Assembly: GCA_020344015.1 (NCBI GenBank)
Contig: CP070812.1
Location: 4,222,243-4,261,488, forward strand
Direction of reading: 5' to 3'
DNA: 39,246 nt
Source of the DNA: Gemmatimonadota bacterium
Lineage (GTDB): Bacteria > Gemmatimonadota > Gemmatimonadetes > Palauibacterales > KS3-K002
Shown here in pieces: positions 32,003 to 39,246 of this stretch. Position 1 is the stretch's first letter. Every line of letters begins with the position of its first letter. The position numbers were made by a program, and so were the translations under genes. Under the pieces are notes generated by a model. That model did no database searches. It worked only from the letters and a program-made list of their open reading frames with translations, and was not told where the DNA came from.

Positions 32003-33229
32003 TCAGCCAGAGTCCACAATGGCCGGCAGGGACATCTCTACCTCGGTGCCCCGGTTCGGCTGGCTCCTGACCCGGAAATCGCCGCCGTGGTCGTGGATGA
32101 TCTGACGCCAGGTATAGAGGCCCCATGACGTCGCTACCCGGCCTTCCTTAACCCGAAAGCTCGGCTCGAAGATCCCCCTCAGCTGCTCCGTTTCCATGCC
32201 ACGCCCTGTGTCGGCGATCCGAATCCAGACATAGCCGCTCTCGAGGCGGGTCGTCAGCCGGACTTCACCTTCCCCCTCGATAGCTGTGGCTGCATTGTCC
32301 AGCAGGTCCTCGAACACCTCGCTGAGGCCCGCCGGGTGACCGATCACTTTGGGCAGCTCGGCGTACTCCTTGATCACACGTATCCGGGTGCCCCAGCTAT
32401 CGGAGAGCATGGTCACCGCGTCGTTGAGCAGCGCGTTGACGTCAACCGGACGCCGTTGCTTCACATCAGCGTCGAGATGGATCAGCCGCTCGAAGCGAGC
32501 GACCAGGCGCGAGATACGCCGGAGAGCCTCGCGCGACATCTCGGCCGTGCCCTTGGCATCGGCGAGCAGGCGCGCCACGGCGTCCGGATCCCCGCTCCTG
32601 GCCGTAATCTCTTCCAGCAGCCGCTCCACTATCTGACCCGCCGCCGCCAGCACCGCCAGCGGGTTATTCAGTTCATGACTCAGTGCGGCGGCCAGCCGAC
32701 CCTGTGATCCGGAACGTCCCGCAGCCAGGAGGTCCGTCGCGATCCGCGGCAGAGCACCCGGATCGAGCATCCAGCGTACTGTCCAGACCGGTCCACCCTC
32801 GGTACTCTCGCTCGCCGGTCTCCTGCGCAGGCAGAGCACCCCGCATTCAGGGAACGAGAAGACTTCACGCTCCGCGTCGCCCGACACCAGACGCGAGGCC
32901 AGGCGGTCGAGATGGGGCAGATGGCCCACCAGCATGAGATCCGTGGTAGCCTGGGAAAGCGACTCGGCCAGCTCCTCGACGTCGGCCAGCGGCTCCAGGT
33001 TGGGTACCTGGGTGACCGGTGCGACGGTACCACTTCCGGCGGCCAGGACCTCCGCCGTCTGTCGGGCGCGCAGCTTCGTGCTGTGGTGTATGCCGCCCAC
33101 CGACAGCCTCATTCCACCCAGAAGAGCGGCCACCCGACGCGCCGTCTCCGAACCGCCCTCCGTGAGTGGTCGCTCCGGGTCCTCCTCCTTGGGCTTGGCC
33201 TCGCCGTGGCGAACCAGATAGAGGTACAC
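32003..33229 (-). CDS. SixA phosphohistidine phosphatase fused to a histidine kinase
   Basis: A protein of 408 residues, GTG after AAGGAG. Residues 1-155 are SixA-like histidine phosphatase: LVRHGEAK (Arg7, catalytic His8), STKLRARQTAEVL with the second Arg, and MLVGHLPHLDRLA with His103. Residues 178-405 are a kinase: LAAALSHELNNPLAVL with phospho-acceptor His185, the N box EDLLDNAATAI, and G1 box IRIADTGRGM. The G2 box is worn (TSWGLYTWRQI instead of GxGLGL), so ATP binding may be altered. There is no membrane helix or sensor domain. SixA enzymes remove phosphate from His of phosphorelay or PTS proteins, so this one chain has opposing activities. The transporter-HEAT-cNMP gene starts 64 bases downstream. 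Confidence 0.88.
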   Translation of the reverse strand: MYLYLVRHGEAKPKEEDPERPLTEGGSETARRVAALLGGMRLSVGGIHHSTKLRARQTAEVLAAGSGTVAPVTQVPNLEPLADVEELAESLSQATTDLMLVGHLPHLDRLASRLVSGDAEREVFSFPECGVLCLRRRPASESTEGGPVWTVRWMLDPGALPRIATDLLAAGRSGSQGRLAAALSHELNNPLAVLAAAGQIVERLLEEITARSGDPDAVARLLADAKGTAEMSREALRRISRLVARFERLIHLDADVKQRRPVDVNALLNDAVTMLSDSWGTRIRVIKEYAELPKVIGHPAGLSEVFEDLLDNAATAIEGEGEVRLTTRLESGYVWIRIADTGRGMETEQLRGIFEPSFRVKEGRVATSWGLYTWRQIIHDHGGDFRVRSQPNRGTEVEMSLPAIVDSG

Positions 33230-33391
33230 AGCGCTCCTTGCTGGGGTGATGCCAGACTGCTCGAGAGAAGGGCAAAATATCCCGGATCCCCCGTCGTGTC
33301 GACGTCTGTAATAACCCCCGCGACAACCTTGTTTTTGTGCCGTCCGCTGCCCATGTTGCGCCTCCTAACCACCCAACATTGTCGCCATGAG

Positions 33392-34513
33392 ATGAACGGA
33401 TTGGTGCTATCGGGCGGCGGCGCACGCGCCGCCTACCAGGTCGGTGTGCTCTCCTACATTGCCGAGAAGGCGCCTGATGTGAGCTTTCCCATCATCGTCG
33501 GCGTCTCGGCAGGCGCAATCAATGCCGCATTCCTGGCGGGACACCGAGGGACTCCGACGGAGAATCTCCAGTCGCTCTCCAACTGCTGGACGAGCCTGAG
33601 CACCGAGCGCGTCTTCGACACAAACTTCGGCGTCCTTGGGCTCAGCGGCGCCCGCTGGCTCTGGACCCTCGGAGGCGGCGGTACGTCTCTGGGTCCGCGA
33701 GTCAAGGGCCTGCTCGACACAACACCGTTGCGAGGTTTCCTCGAGGAGCAGGTTCGCGTCGAGGGGATAGCGATGAACGTCACGGAGGGGCGGCTACGCG
33801 CCCTCGGGCTGACCGCCACCCGCTACGCCACAGGCCAGAGCGTCACGTTCGTGCAGGGCGGCGAAGACGTGCCCACCTGGGAGCGCGTCCGCCGTTGCGG
33901 GCTCCCAGCCAAGATCACCGTCGATCACGTGATGGCTTCTGGGTCGATTCCGCTCGTCTTCCCCGCCATACCGATCGACGGCGAGTACTATGGCGACGGT
34001 AGCATTCGCCAGGCGGCCCCGTTGGCCCCCGCCATCCATCTGGGCGCCCAGCGCCTGCTCGCCATCGCGACTCGCTACAGTCCTACGTTGGATGAGGTCA
34101 GAGCTCTGGCGAGGCCCGGCTATCCGCCGCCCGCGCAGATCATCGGCGCCATGTTCAACAGCATCTTCCTCGACGCCCTGGAGGGTGATGCCGAGCGCCT
34201 CAACCGGGTCAACCGCCTGATCGAGGCTTTGCCACCGGGAACGCCTAACCCGGACGGACTGAGGCCGATCAAGCTGTTCGTCATTCGACCGTCGCGAGAC
34301 CTCGGCTCACTGGCCGAGGAGCACAAAAGCAGGCTGCCACGCTCGTTGCGATTCATCCTCCGCGGCCTGGGCATCCACCGCATGCGCGGCGCCGAGCTGC
34401 TCAGCTACCTGATCTTCGAGGCGCCCTACATCGGTCGCGTCATGGAGCTCGGTTACGAGGATGCACTAACACATTGGGACGAGATCGAGCGTTTCTTCGC
34501 CGACGGCGAGTGA
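33392..34513 (+). CDS. Patatin-like phospholipase
   Basis: This protein of 373 residues starts at ATG 33392, where patatin homology begins (an ATG 13 codons earlier is possible). The glycine-rich oxyanion loop is LVLSGGGARAAYQVGVL, the nucleophile elbow is GVSAG (GxSxG), and the Asp of the dyad is in YYGDGSIRQAAPL. The core ends near residue 230, and a helical C-terminus (YLIFEAPYIGRVMELGYEDA) follows. Family members hydrolyse acyl esters of phospholipids or neutral lipids. There is no signal peptide, so it may act in the cytoplasm or be secreted by another route. It is divergent from the SixA-kinase gene and converges with the ACMSD-like gene. Confidence 0.88.
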   Translation: MNGLVLSGGGARAAYQVGVLSYIAEKAPDVSFPIIVGVSAGAINAAFLAGHRGTPTENLQSLSNCWTSLSTERVFDTNFGVLGLSGARWLWTLGGGGTSLGPRVKGLLDTTPLRGFLEEQVRVEGIAMNVTEGRLRALGLTATRYATGQSVTFVQGGEDVPTWERVRRCGLPAKITVDHVMASGSIPLVFPAIPIDGEYYGDGSIRQAAPLAPAIHLGAQRLLAIATRYSPTLDEVRALARPGYPPPAQIIGAMFNSIFLDALEGDAERLNRVNRLIEALPPGTPNPDGLRPIKLFVIRPSRDLGSLAEEHKSRLPRSLRFILRGLGIHRMRGAELLSYLIFEAPYIGRVMELGYEDALTHWDEIERFFADGE

Positions 34514-34518
34514 TCGTC

Positions 34519-35499
34519 TCAGAGGCCCAGCAACCGGACGGCGTTGCCGGCGAGGATCGCCTGTCGCGTCGTTTCCGGAACCTCGAGCGCCCGGATGCTG
34601 GCCAGCATCGACTCCAGACTTCCGATCATGTGCGGGTAGTCGCTCCCTGCGACCAGTTGCTCTGGCCCCGCGAACTCGAGGGCAAAGCGCAGCGCATTTG
34701 GATCGAAGTTCACCGTGTCGTAGTAGAAGCGCCGGAGGTATTCGCTCGGTGGCTCCGTGATCTGGGCGCGGCACTCGCTAAACGCGTGGAAGCCGCGATC
34801 GAGCCGTTCGGCCAGATACGGGATCGCTCCACCCAGATGCGCGAGCACCCAGCGGATGCCGGGGAACCGCTCGGGTACGCCGGCGAAGACTAGGTGGGCG
34901 GCAGCCAGCGTGGTGTCGAAGGTGAATCCGACCAGCGGCATCAGCCAGTACTCTTTCATAGCCTCCACACCCATCGGGTAGGTCGGGTGCACGTAGATGA
35001 CGGCACCGAGCTCGTCCGCCCGCTCCCATAACGGCCAGTACCGCTCGTCGGCAAGCGCCACGCCCTGGACGTTGCTGAAGACCATCGCGCCCGGTAGGCC
35101 GAGCTCGCGTACAGCGCGGGTGAGCTCCGCCACCGACGCCGCCGGGTCGTTCAGCGGCAGCGTCGCCAGAGCGGTGAACCGCTCCGGCCGCTCCTCGACG
35201 ATCCGCGCGAACGCGTCGTTCACCGCCCCGGCCAACCGGACCGCCGTTTCCGGCTCTTCGATGTCCACGCCGGGCGCGGTGAACGTCAGCACCTGCATAT
35301 CCACGCCCACTTGGTCGAGCACGCTTTCCCGATATTCGATGTCCCGGTGGCCACGGACCGCGACGTTGATGTCGCCGGGCGAGCGGAGGACCGGATTACC
35401 TTCGGCGTCGGTTGAGATCTCGACCCGGCACTTCCCCGATCGAAGGGCATCCAGGTACTCGGCCGGATAGAAGTGGTTGTGAAAGTCAACGACTCGCAT
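34519..35499 (-). CDS. Amidohydrolase family 2 (ACMSD-like) metal-dependent decarboxylase/hydrolase
   Basis: A protein of 326 residues. ATG 35499 has GAGGAGG 6-10 bases upstream; a longer frame is open but lacks support. The barrel metal site includes VVDFHNHFYPAEYLDAL (HxH), IYVHPTYPMG, WVLAHLGGAIPYLAERLD and VAGSDYPHMIGS with the active Asp. This is the aminocarboxymuconate-semialdehyde decarboxylase/gamma-resorcylate decarboxylase branch, which acts on aromatic acids. The gene overlaps the permease gene by 14 bases, the last of a four-gene operon with an amidase and an APC permease. A catabolic route for an imported amide or aromatic amine is plausible, though no substrate is proven. Confidence 0.85.
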   Translation of the reverse strand: MRVVDFHNHFYPAEYLDALRSGKCRVEISTDAEGNPVLRSPGDINVAVRGHRDIEYRESVLDQVGVDMQVLTFTAPGVDIEEPETAVRLAGAVNDAFARIVEERPERFTALATLPLNDPAASVAELTRAVRELGLPGAMVFSNVQGVALADERYWPLWERADELGAVIYVHPTYPMGVEAMKEYWLMPLVGFTFDTTLAAAHLVFAGVPERFPGIRWVLAHLGGAIPYLAERLDRGFHAFSECRAQITEPPSEYLRRFYYDTVNFDPNALRFALEFAGPEQLVAGSDYPHMIGSLESMLASIRALEVPETTRQAILAGNAVRLLGL

Positions 35500-36847
35500 C
35501 GACGCCTCCTCGTTCATCGCCGCGTGCTCGCAGCCAGATGTAGTACACGGGGAGCCCCACCAGGACAAGTAGCAGGCCGAACGCGCTTTCGCCCGGCTCC
35601 GAGATTAGCTGGTTCCCCACGATGACCGCCGTCGATAGCACGAAGACGACCGGCACCACCGGAAACCCCCAGATGGTGTAGCGCGGCGCGTACCCGGGCC
35701 GCCGCCGCAGCAGAAAGAGCCCCGCGGCCATCAACCCGAAGAAGATCCATTCGGTGTAGACCACGCGCGTGAAGAGCGCCTGGTAGGTTCCGGTCACCAC
35801 GAGGACCGACGACCACACGGCCTGCGCGGCGATGGCGCGGTGCGGCGTCCGGAACCGCGGGTGCACCTCACCGAACCACCGAAAGAGCAGCCCATCGTTC
35901 GCCATGGCGTAGTAGACGCGCGGACCGGCGAGCACGATCCCGCTCAAGGCGCCGAACGTCGAGAATATCACCAGCGCCGACATGACCGCTCCCCCGCCGT
36001 AACCCAGCACGGCGTCGGCTGCGTCCGCGGCCACCCGCGACGACGAGATCACGGTCTCCAGCGGCAGGATATACAGGTAGACGGCGTTGAGTGCGATGTA
36101 GCACGCCGTGACGACCAGCGTGCCGACGAGCAAGGCTCGGGGGATCGTCCGCTCGGGCCTCACCGTCTCATCACCCGCGTAGGTCACCATGTGCCAACCG
36201 CCGAAGGCGAAGAGGCCGGCGATTAGTGCCAGCACGAACCCGCGAAGACCGCCGGCCGCTCCGGCAGCAGTCTCGGGCGCAGCGCTCGCCACGCCGACGG
36301 CAAAGTGCTCCGGCACCCGCGACCCGAGGAGGAACCCCGCGACGACGATCCCGACGATGGCGACGACCTTCCCGATCGTGAAAGCGGTCTGCAGCGCGCT
36401 CCCCTGGCGAACCCCGATGTAGTTGACCGCTGAGAGTATGAGGATGCCGCCGATCGCGACGAGCCGTACGCCCGTGTCCCCGATCGGCGCGAAGTATCCG
36501 ACATAACGTGCGAAGACGACGGCGATTGCGGCCAGGATCCCGCTGTGCATGCTCCAAAACATCGCCCAGCCCCAGAGAAAGCCGACCGCCGGTGAGAACT
36601 CCACGCTGAGAAAGACATAGACGCCGCCGGTGCGCGGGTAGGCCGAGGCGAGCTCGGCACAGACGAGCGCGCCGAACAGCGTGAGCAGCCCTGCGACCGC
36701 CCAGACGGCGAAGACCCCGGGGATCGAAGGGACCTGACCGGTGATAAGGGATGGTTGGACGAAGATCGACGCGCCGATGATGGTGCCCACCACCATCGCC
36801 GTCGCGCGCACGATGCCGATCGAGCGCTCGAGCTGCGGCGTCCCCAC
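35486..36847 (-). CDS. APC-superfamily amino-acid permease
   Basis: A protein of 453 residues with about 12 helices. GTG start with GAGGAAG upstream. SIGIVRATAMVVGTIIGASI is the helix 1 Na+/substrate-site motif of APC carriers (TIIGASIF). SAYPRTGGVYVFLSVEFSP and LFAFGGWHMVTYAGDETVRP (helix 6) match the family, as does MANDGLLFRWFGEVHPRF. It imports an amino acid or amine, probably by proton exchange. It sits between the Tat amidase (22 bases upstream) and the ACMSD-like gene (14-base overlap). The operon thus encodes periplasmic cleavage, uptake and further breakdown. The substrate is not evident. Confidence 0.9.
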   Translation of the reverse strand: MGTPQLERSIGIVRATAMVVGTIIGASIFVQPSLITGQVPSIPGVFAVWAVAGLLTLFGALVCAELASAYPRTGGVYVFLSVEFSPAVGFLWGWAMFWSMHSGILAAIAVVFARYVGYFAPIGDTGVRLVAIGGILILSAVNYIGVRQGSALQTAFTIGKVVAIVGIVVAGFLLGSRVPEHFAVGVASAAPETAAGAAGGLRGFVLALIAGLFAFGGWHMVTYAGDETVRPERTIPRALLVGTLVVTACYIALNAVYLYILPLETVISSSRVAADAADAVLGYGGGAVMSALVIFSTFGALSGIVLAGPRVYYAMANDGLLFRWFGEVHPRFRTPHRAIAAQAVWSSVLVVTGTYQALFTRVVYTEWIFFGLMAAGLFLLRRRPGYAPRYTIWGFPVVPVVFVLSTAVIVGNQLISEPGESAFGLLLVLVGLPVYYIWLRARGDERGGVDASR

Positions 36848-36869
36848 TACTTCCTCGTCGTTTGCGGCC

Positions 36870-38579
36870 TCAGGTCTGGAGCACCGGGTGTTTCAGGTGG
36901 AAGTCGGTCGCCTCCTGATACGCACGTGCCACCGCCAGCGCCTCCGACTCCCCGTACAGCTTGCCGATGAAACTGATGCTCGTCGGTGTCCCGTCTTCCT
37001 TGAATCCGTTCGGCAGCACCACACAAGGATGACCCGTGAGGTTGGTGAGCGTGAGGTTGCTGCCGCCATAGGACGGGGTGACGTAGACGTCGACGTCGGA
37101 CATTAGCTCCGCCATCGCGTGCAGTAGGAGAGTGCGCGCGCGGTTGGCCTGGATGTACTCGACGGCCGGGATCATGCGTGACTGGCGGAAAGAGTTCGGC
37201 CAGGCGCCAGCGGTCTGGCGTTTCAATAGGTCGTCGCGCCCGCTGCGCGTTAGTTCGTCGAACGCCGCCGCCGACTCGACGCTGAGCACGGTGCGCATCG
37301 CATTAACCGGTAGGTCGGGTAACTCGATGGGCGTCAGGTCGAGCCCCACGGAACGCAGTACCTCCAAGACCGCCTCGTCGAACGCCTTCCACTCCGGCTG
37401 ACGCTCGCGCTCGGCCTCGAAGGCGCTCTTCAGATAGGCGACACGTAGGCCCCTGACGTCCAGTTCAGCATCCCAGTCGAAGGGGAGATCGACGACCGAG
37501 AGGTCCTGGCCGTCGGGACCGTAGATGGCGTCGAACACCAGCGCGCAGTCCTCAACGCTCCTACAGATCGGGCCGATCTTGTCCATGCTCCAGGAGAGCG
37601 CCATCGCGCCGTAGCGACTGACGCGCCCGAACGTGGGGCGCAGGCCGGTCGTGCCGCAGCGCGTACACGGCGAAACGATCGAGCCGAGGGTTTCGGTGCC
37701 GATGGCGAAGCCGACCAGCCCCGCCGCCGTCGCCGCCGAGGAGCCGGCCGACGAGCCGCTCGAACCCTGCTCGTAGTTCCAGGGACTGCGTGTCTTCCCG
37801 CCGTACCAGACGTCGCCCATCGCCAGAGCGCCCAACGTCAGCTTCGCCACAACCACGGCGCCTGCCTCTTCGAGCCGCCTGGCCACCGTGCCGACCTCAT
37901 CGATCACCTGCTCCTTGTACGGCTCGGCGCCCCAGGTCGTCCTGTACTCGGGTACCGCCAAGAGATCCTTGGCGCCCCAAGGGATGCCGTGCAGCGGGCC
38001 ACGGTAGTTGCCGCCGGCGATCTCTTCGTCGGCGCGGCGCGCTTGCTCGAGTGCTAGCTCTTCGGTGAGCGTGACGACGCACTCGAGCTTCGGCCCGTAC
38101 TTCTTCAGCCGCTCGAGGTACATCGTGGTGAGCTCAACCGAGGACACGCGCCGCGTCTCGATCAGCTTCGCCAGGTGCGTCACCGGCCAGAACGCGACCT
38201 CCTCGATGTCCGACGGCACACGGTCCATCCGCACCTCGCTGCGGCGCGAGACGCCCCGCTCCCGTGTAGCCGTGTGGCCCGGGGGGACCGGCTCGAAGTA
38301 GAGGGCCGGCGGCACGTGGTTCGCCAGCTCGAGGTCACGTATCGCTTCGTAGGACCTTAGACGTCGGTTGACCCCCTCCACCATCAGCTCGCGCTCTTCC
38401 TCGGTGAACTCGAGGCCGGCGACCGCCTCGGCGTCGGCCAGCATCTCCTTGGTGACCGTCGGTTCTTCTTCGTCCTGGACCATCGACCAGAGCGCGCCGG
38501 GCAACAGCGTTGACGAAAGACCTATCCCGGAGAAGTAGGCGATGAAGCGACGACGGCTGAGCTGGGCGACGTCAGACAT
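36870..38579 (-). CDS. Tat-exported amidase (amidase-signature family)
   Basis: A protein of 569 residues. The N-terminus has a twin-arginine signal (LSRRRFIAYFSGIGLSSTLL), so it is folded before export. The amidase-signature triad is present: Lys in GIPWGAKDLL, cis-Ser in GSSGSSAGSSAATAAGLVGF, and nucleophile Ser in IGTETLGSIVSPC. About 100 extra residues lie between the signal and the core (VNRRLRSYEAIRDLELANHV), common in exported amidases such as Asp/Glu-tRNA amidotransferase-like hydrolases outside GatCAB. It lacks GatB/GatC partners, so it is a catabolic amidase. The gene is 13 bases from the MBL gene and 22 from the permease gene, in one operon. Confidence 0.9.
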   Translation of the reverse strand: MSDVAQLSRRRFIAYFSGIGLSSTLLPGALWSMVQDEEEPTVTKEMLADAEAVAGLEFTEEERELMVEGVNRRLRSYEAIRDLELANHVPPALYFEPVPPGHTATRERGVSRRSEVRMDRVPSDIEEVAFWPVTHLAKLIETRRVSSVELTTMYLERLKKYGPKLECVVTLTEELALEQARRADEEIAGGNYRGPLHGIPWGAKDLLAVPEYRTTWGAEPYKEQVIDEVGTVARRLEEAGAVVVAKLTLGALAMGDVWYGGKTRSPWNYEQGSSGSSAGSSAATAAGLVGFAIGTETLGSIVSPCTRCGTTGLRPTFGRVSRYGAMALSWSMDKIGPICRSVEDCALVFDAIYGPDGQDLSVVDLPFDWDAELDVRGLRVAYLKSAFEAERERQPEWKAFDEAVLEVLRSVGLDLTPIELPDLPVNAMRTVLSVESAAAFDELTRSGRDDLLKRQTAGAWPNSFRQSRMIPAVEYIQANRARTLLLHAMAELMSDVDVYVTPSYGGSNLTLTNLTGHPCVVLPNGFKEDGTPTSISFIGKLYGESEALAVARAYQEATDFHLKHPVLQT

Positions 38580-38592
38580 GGCACCTCCCGTT

Positions 38593-39246
38593 TCAGTAAA
38601 CTTCCAGGTCGTTCCCGTAGACTATCTCGCCGTCATAGATCCGGCGTATTTCTTCGACGAGCTCCGACGGTGTCGAGCCCCAGAGCAGCTGGTGGTAGAG
38701 TATCAGCAGGCCGGGCCGCGCCTCAGCGGCGATGCGGCCGAGCTCCGGAGCGGACGTGTGCGAGCTCGCGTGGTAGCGCTGCCACACCGGATCCCGGCCC
38801 TCGAATCCGGCGTGCGAGTAGACCTCGTGGATCAGTACATCGCAGCCGCGGCAGTTCTCGGCGATCGCCGGGCTCGGCCGCGTATCACCGGAGATCACTA
38901 TGCTCCGGTCGGGCGTCTCGAAGCGGTAGCCGAACGATTCTGGCCACGAACCGTGCTGAACGAGGAATGCGGTGACGCGTACGTTCTCGTCTTCGTACAC
39001 GAGGCCGGGCTCGATCTCGTGGACGTTGACCGTGTACCCGTCCGGGTTGGCGGGCTCGAGGCCATCGATGCGGACCCGAACGTCCTCTCCGTATGCGGCG
39101 AGCAGATGATCGGTCATCGCCTGTAGGCCGGGCGGCCCGAAGACCTCCGCCGGGACATCGCGCTCCAACACCCACGGCGAAAAGATGAAATCGGCGTATC
39201 CCAAGGTGTGGTCACTGTGCAGATGCGTTATGAAGGCGAACCTGAG
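38593..39246 (-). CDS. Metallo-beta-lactamase-fold hydrolase (RNase Z-like), 5' end outside window
   Basis: The frame is open to the right edge; 217 residues are visible. The metal motif ITHLHSDHTLGYAD (HxHxDH) lies at the very edge. Further ligands are in VQHGSWPESFGYRFE, VISGDTRPS (bridging Asp) and SSHTSAPELGRIA. This is the RNase Z/arylsulfatase-like MBL branch, often exported esterases or phosphodiesterases. The start and any signal peptide are not visible. It is the first seen gene of the minus-strand operon with the Tat amidase, APC permease and ACMSD-like genes, so it may make the substrate of the amidase. Confidence 0.85.
   Translation of the reverse strand, partial: LRFAFITHLHSDHTLGYADFIFSPWVLERDVPAEVFGPPGLQAMTDHLLAAYGEDVRVRIDGLEPANPDGYTVNVHEIEPGLVYEDENVRVTAFLVQHGSWPESFGYRFETPDRSIVISGDTRPSPAIAENCRGCDVLIHEVYSHAGFEGRDPVWQRYHASSHTSAPELGRIAAEARPGLLILYHQLLWGSTPSELVEEIRRIYDGEIVYGNDLEVY

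Overview
The window is GC-rich chromosomal DNA from a Gram-negative-type bacterium: it has an outer-membrane barrel, lipoproteins, Sec and Tat exported enzymes, and a periplasmic CcdA/TlpA pair. The mix of exported amidohydrolases, an HGSNAT-like acyltransferase (DUF5009), a DUF3311/symporter pair, a flotillin/NfeD operon and a large nucleotide-transporter/HEAT/cNMP protein suggests Gemmatimonadota or a relative. This is inferred from protein families, with no marker gene to prove it.

Layout. Bases 1-2903 are accessory DNA. They hold the end of a methyltransferase gene, a textbook integron attC site (459-543), a second methyltransferase with a foreign C-terminus, a small ribbon-helix-helix-like protein, and a deletion scar joining an ATPase fragment to a tyrosine-recombinase fragment beside a tRNA-Leu(CAA) gene. 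From 3149 the DNA looks like ordinary chromosome: a FadL-like barrel, a degenerate aldo/keto reductase, ccdA-tlpA, and a minus-strand operon of acyltransferase, PLP decarboxylase and an exported peroxiredoxin. The peroxiredoxin has an in-frame TGA exactly at its peroxidatic cysteine, followed by a SECIS-like hairpin. Then come a 32-residue basic protein, a thioesterase, a gene-free stretch with a structured-RNA candidate, two exported amidohydrolases, and an nfeD-floA-hypothetical-alkA operon.

Bases 19399-24069 carry a TetR regulator, a TPR protein and beta-oxidation genes (a PaaG-like gene with an internal deletion, 3-hydroxyacyl-CoA dehydrogenase, enoyl-CoA hydratase). Facing them is a PQQ-type propeller gene interrupted by a second in-frame TGA. 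A nested inverted repeat (24071-24250) precedes a DUF3311/sodium-symporter pair. Bases 26709-33229 form a minus-strand signalling block: a SixA phosphohistidine-phosphatase/histidine-kinase fusion, a 1055-residue transporter-HEAT-cNMP protein, a response regulator, a soluble histidine kinase and a RibD-like reductase. The right end holds a patatin and a minus-strand catabolic operon (MBL hydrolase, Tat amidase, APC permease, ACMSD-like hydrolase).

The two strongest leads are the candidate selenoprotein peroxiredoxin (6870-7436) and the SixA-kinase fusion with its linked signalling cluster. No selA, selB, selC or selD gene, integron integrase or CRISPR array is seen in the window.
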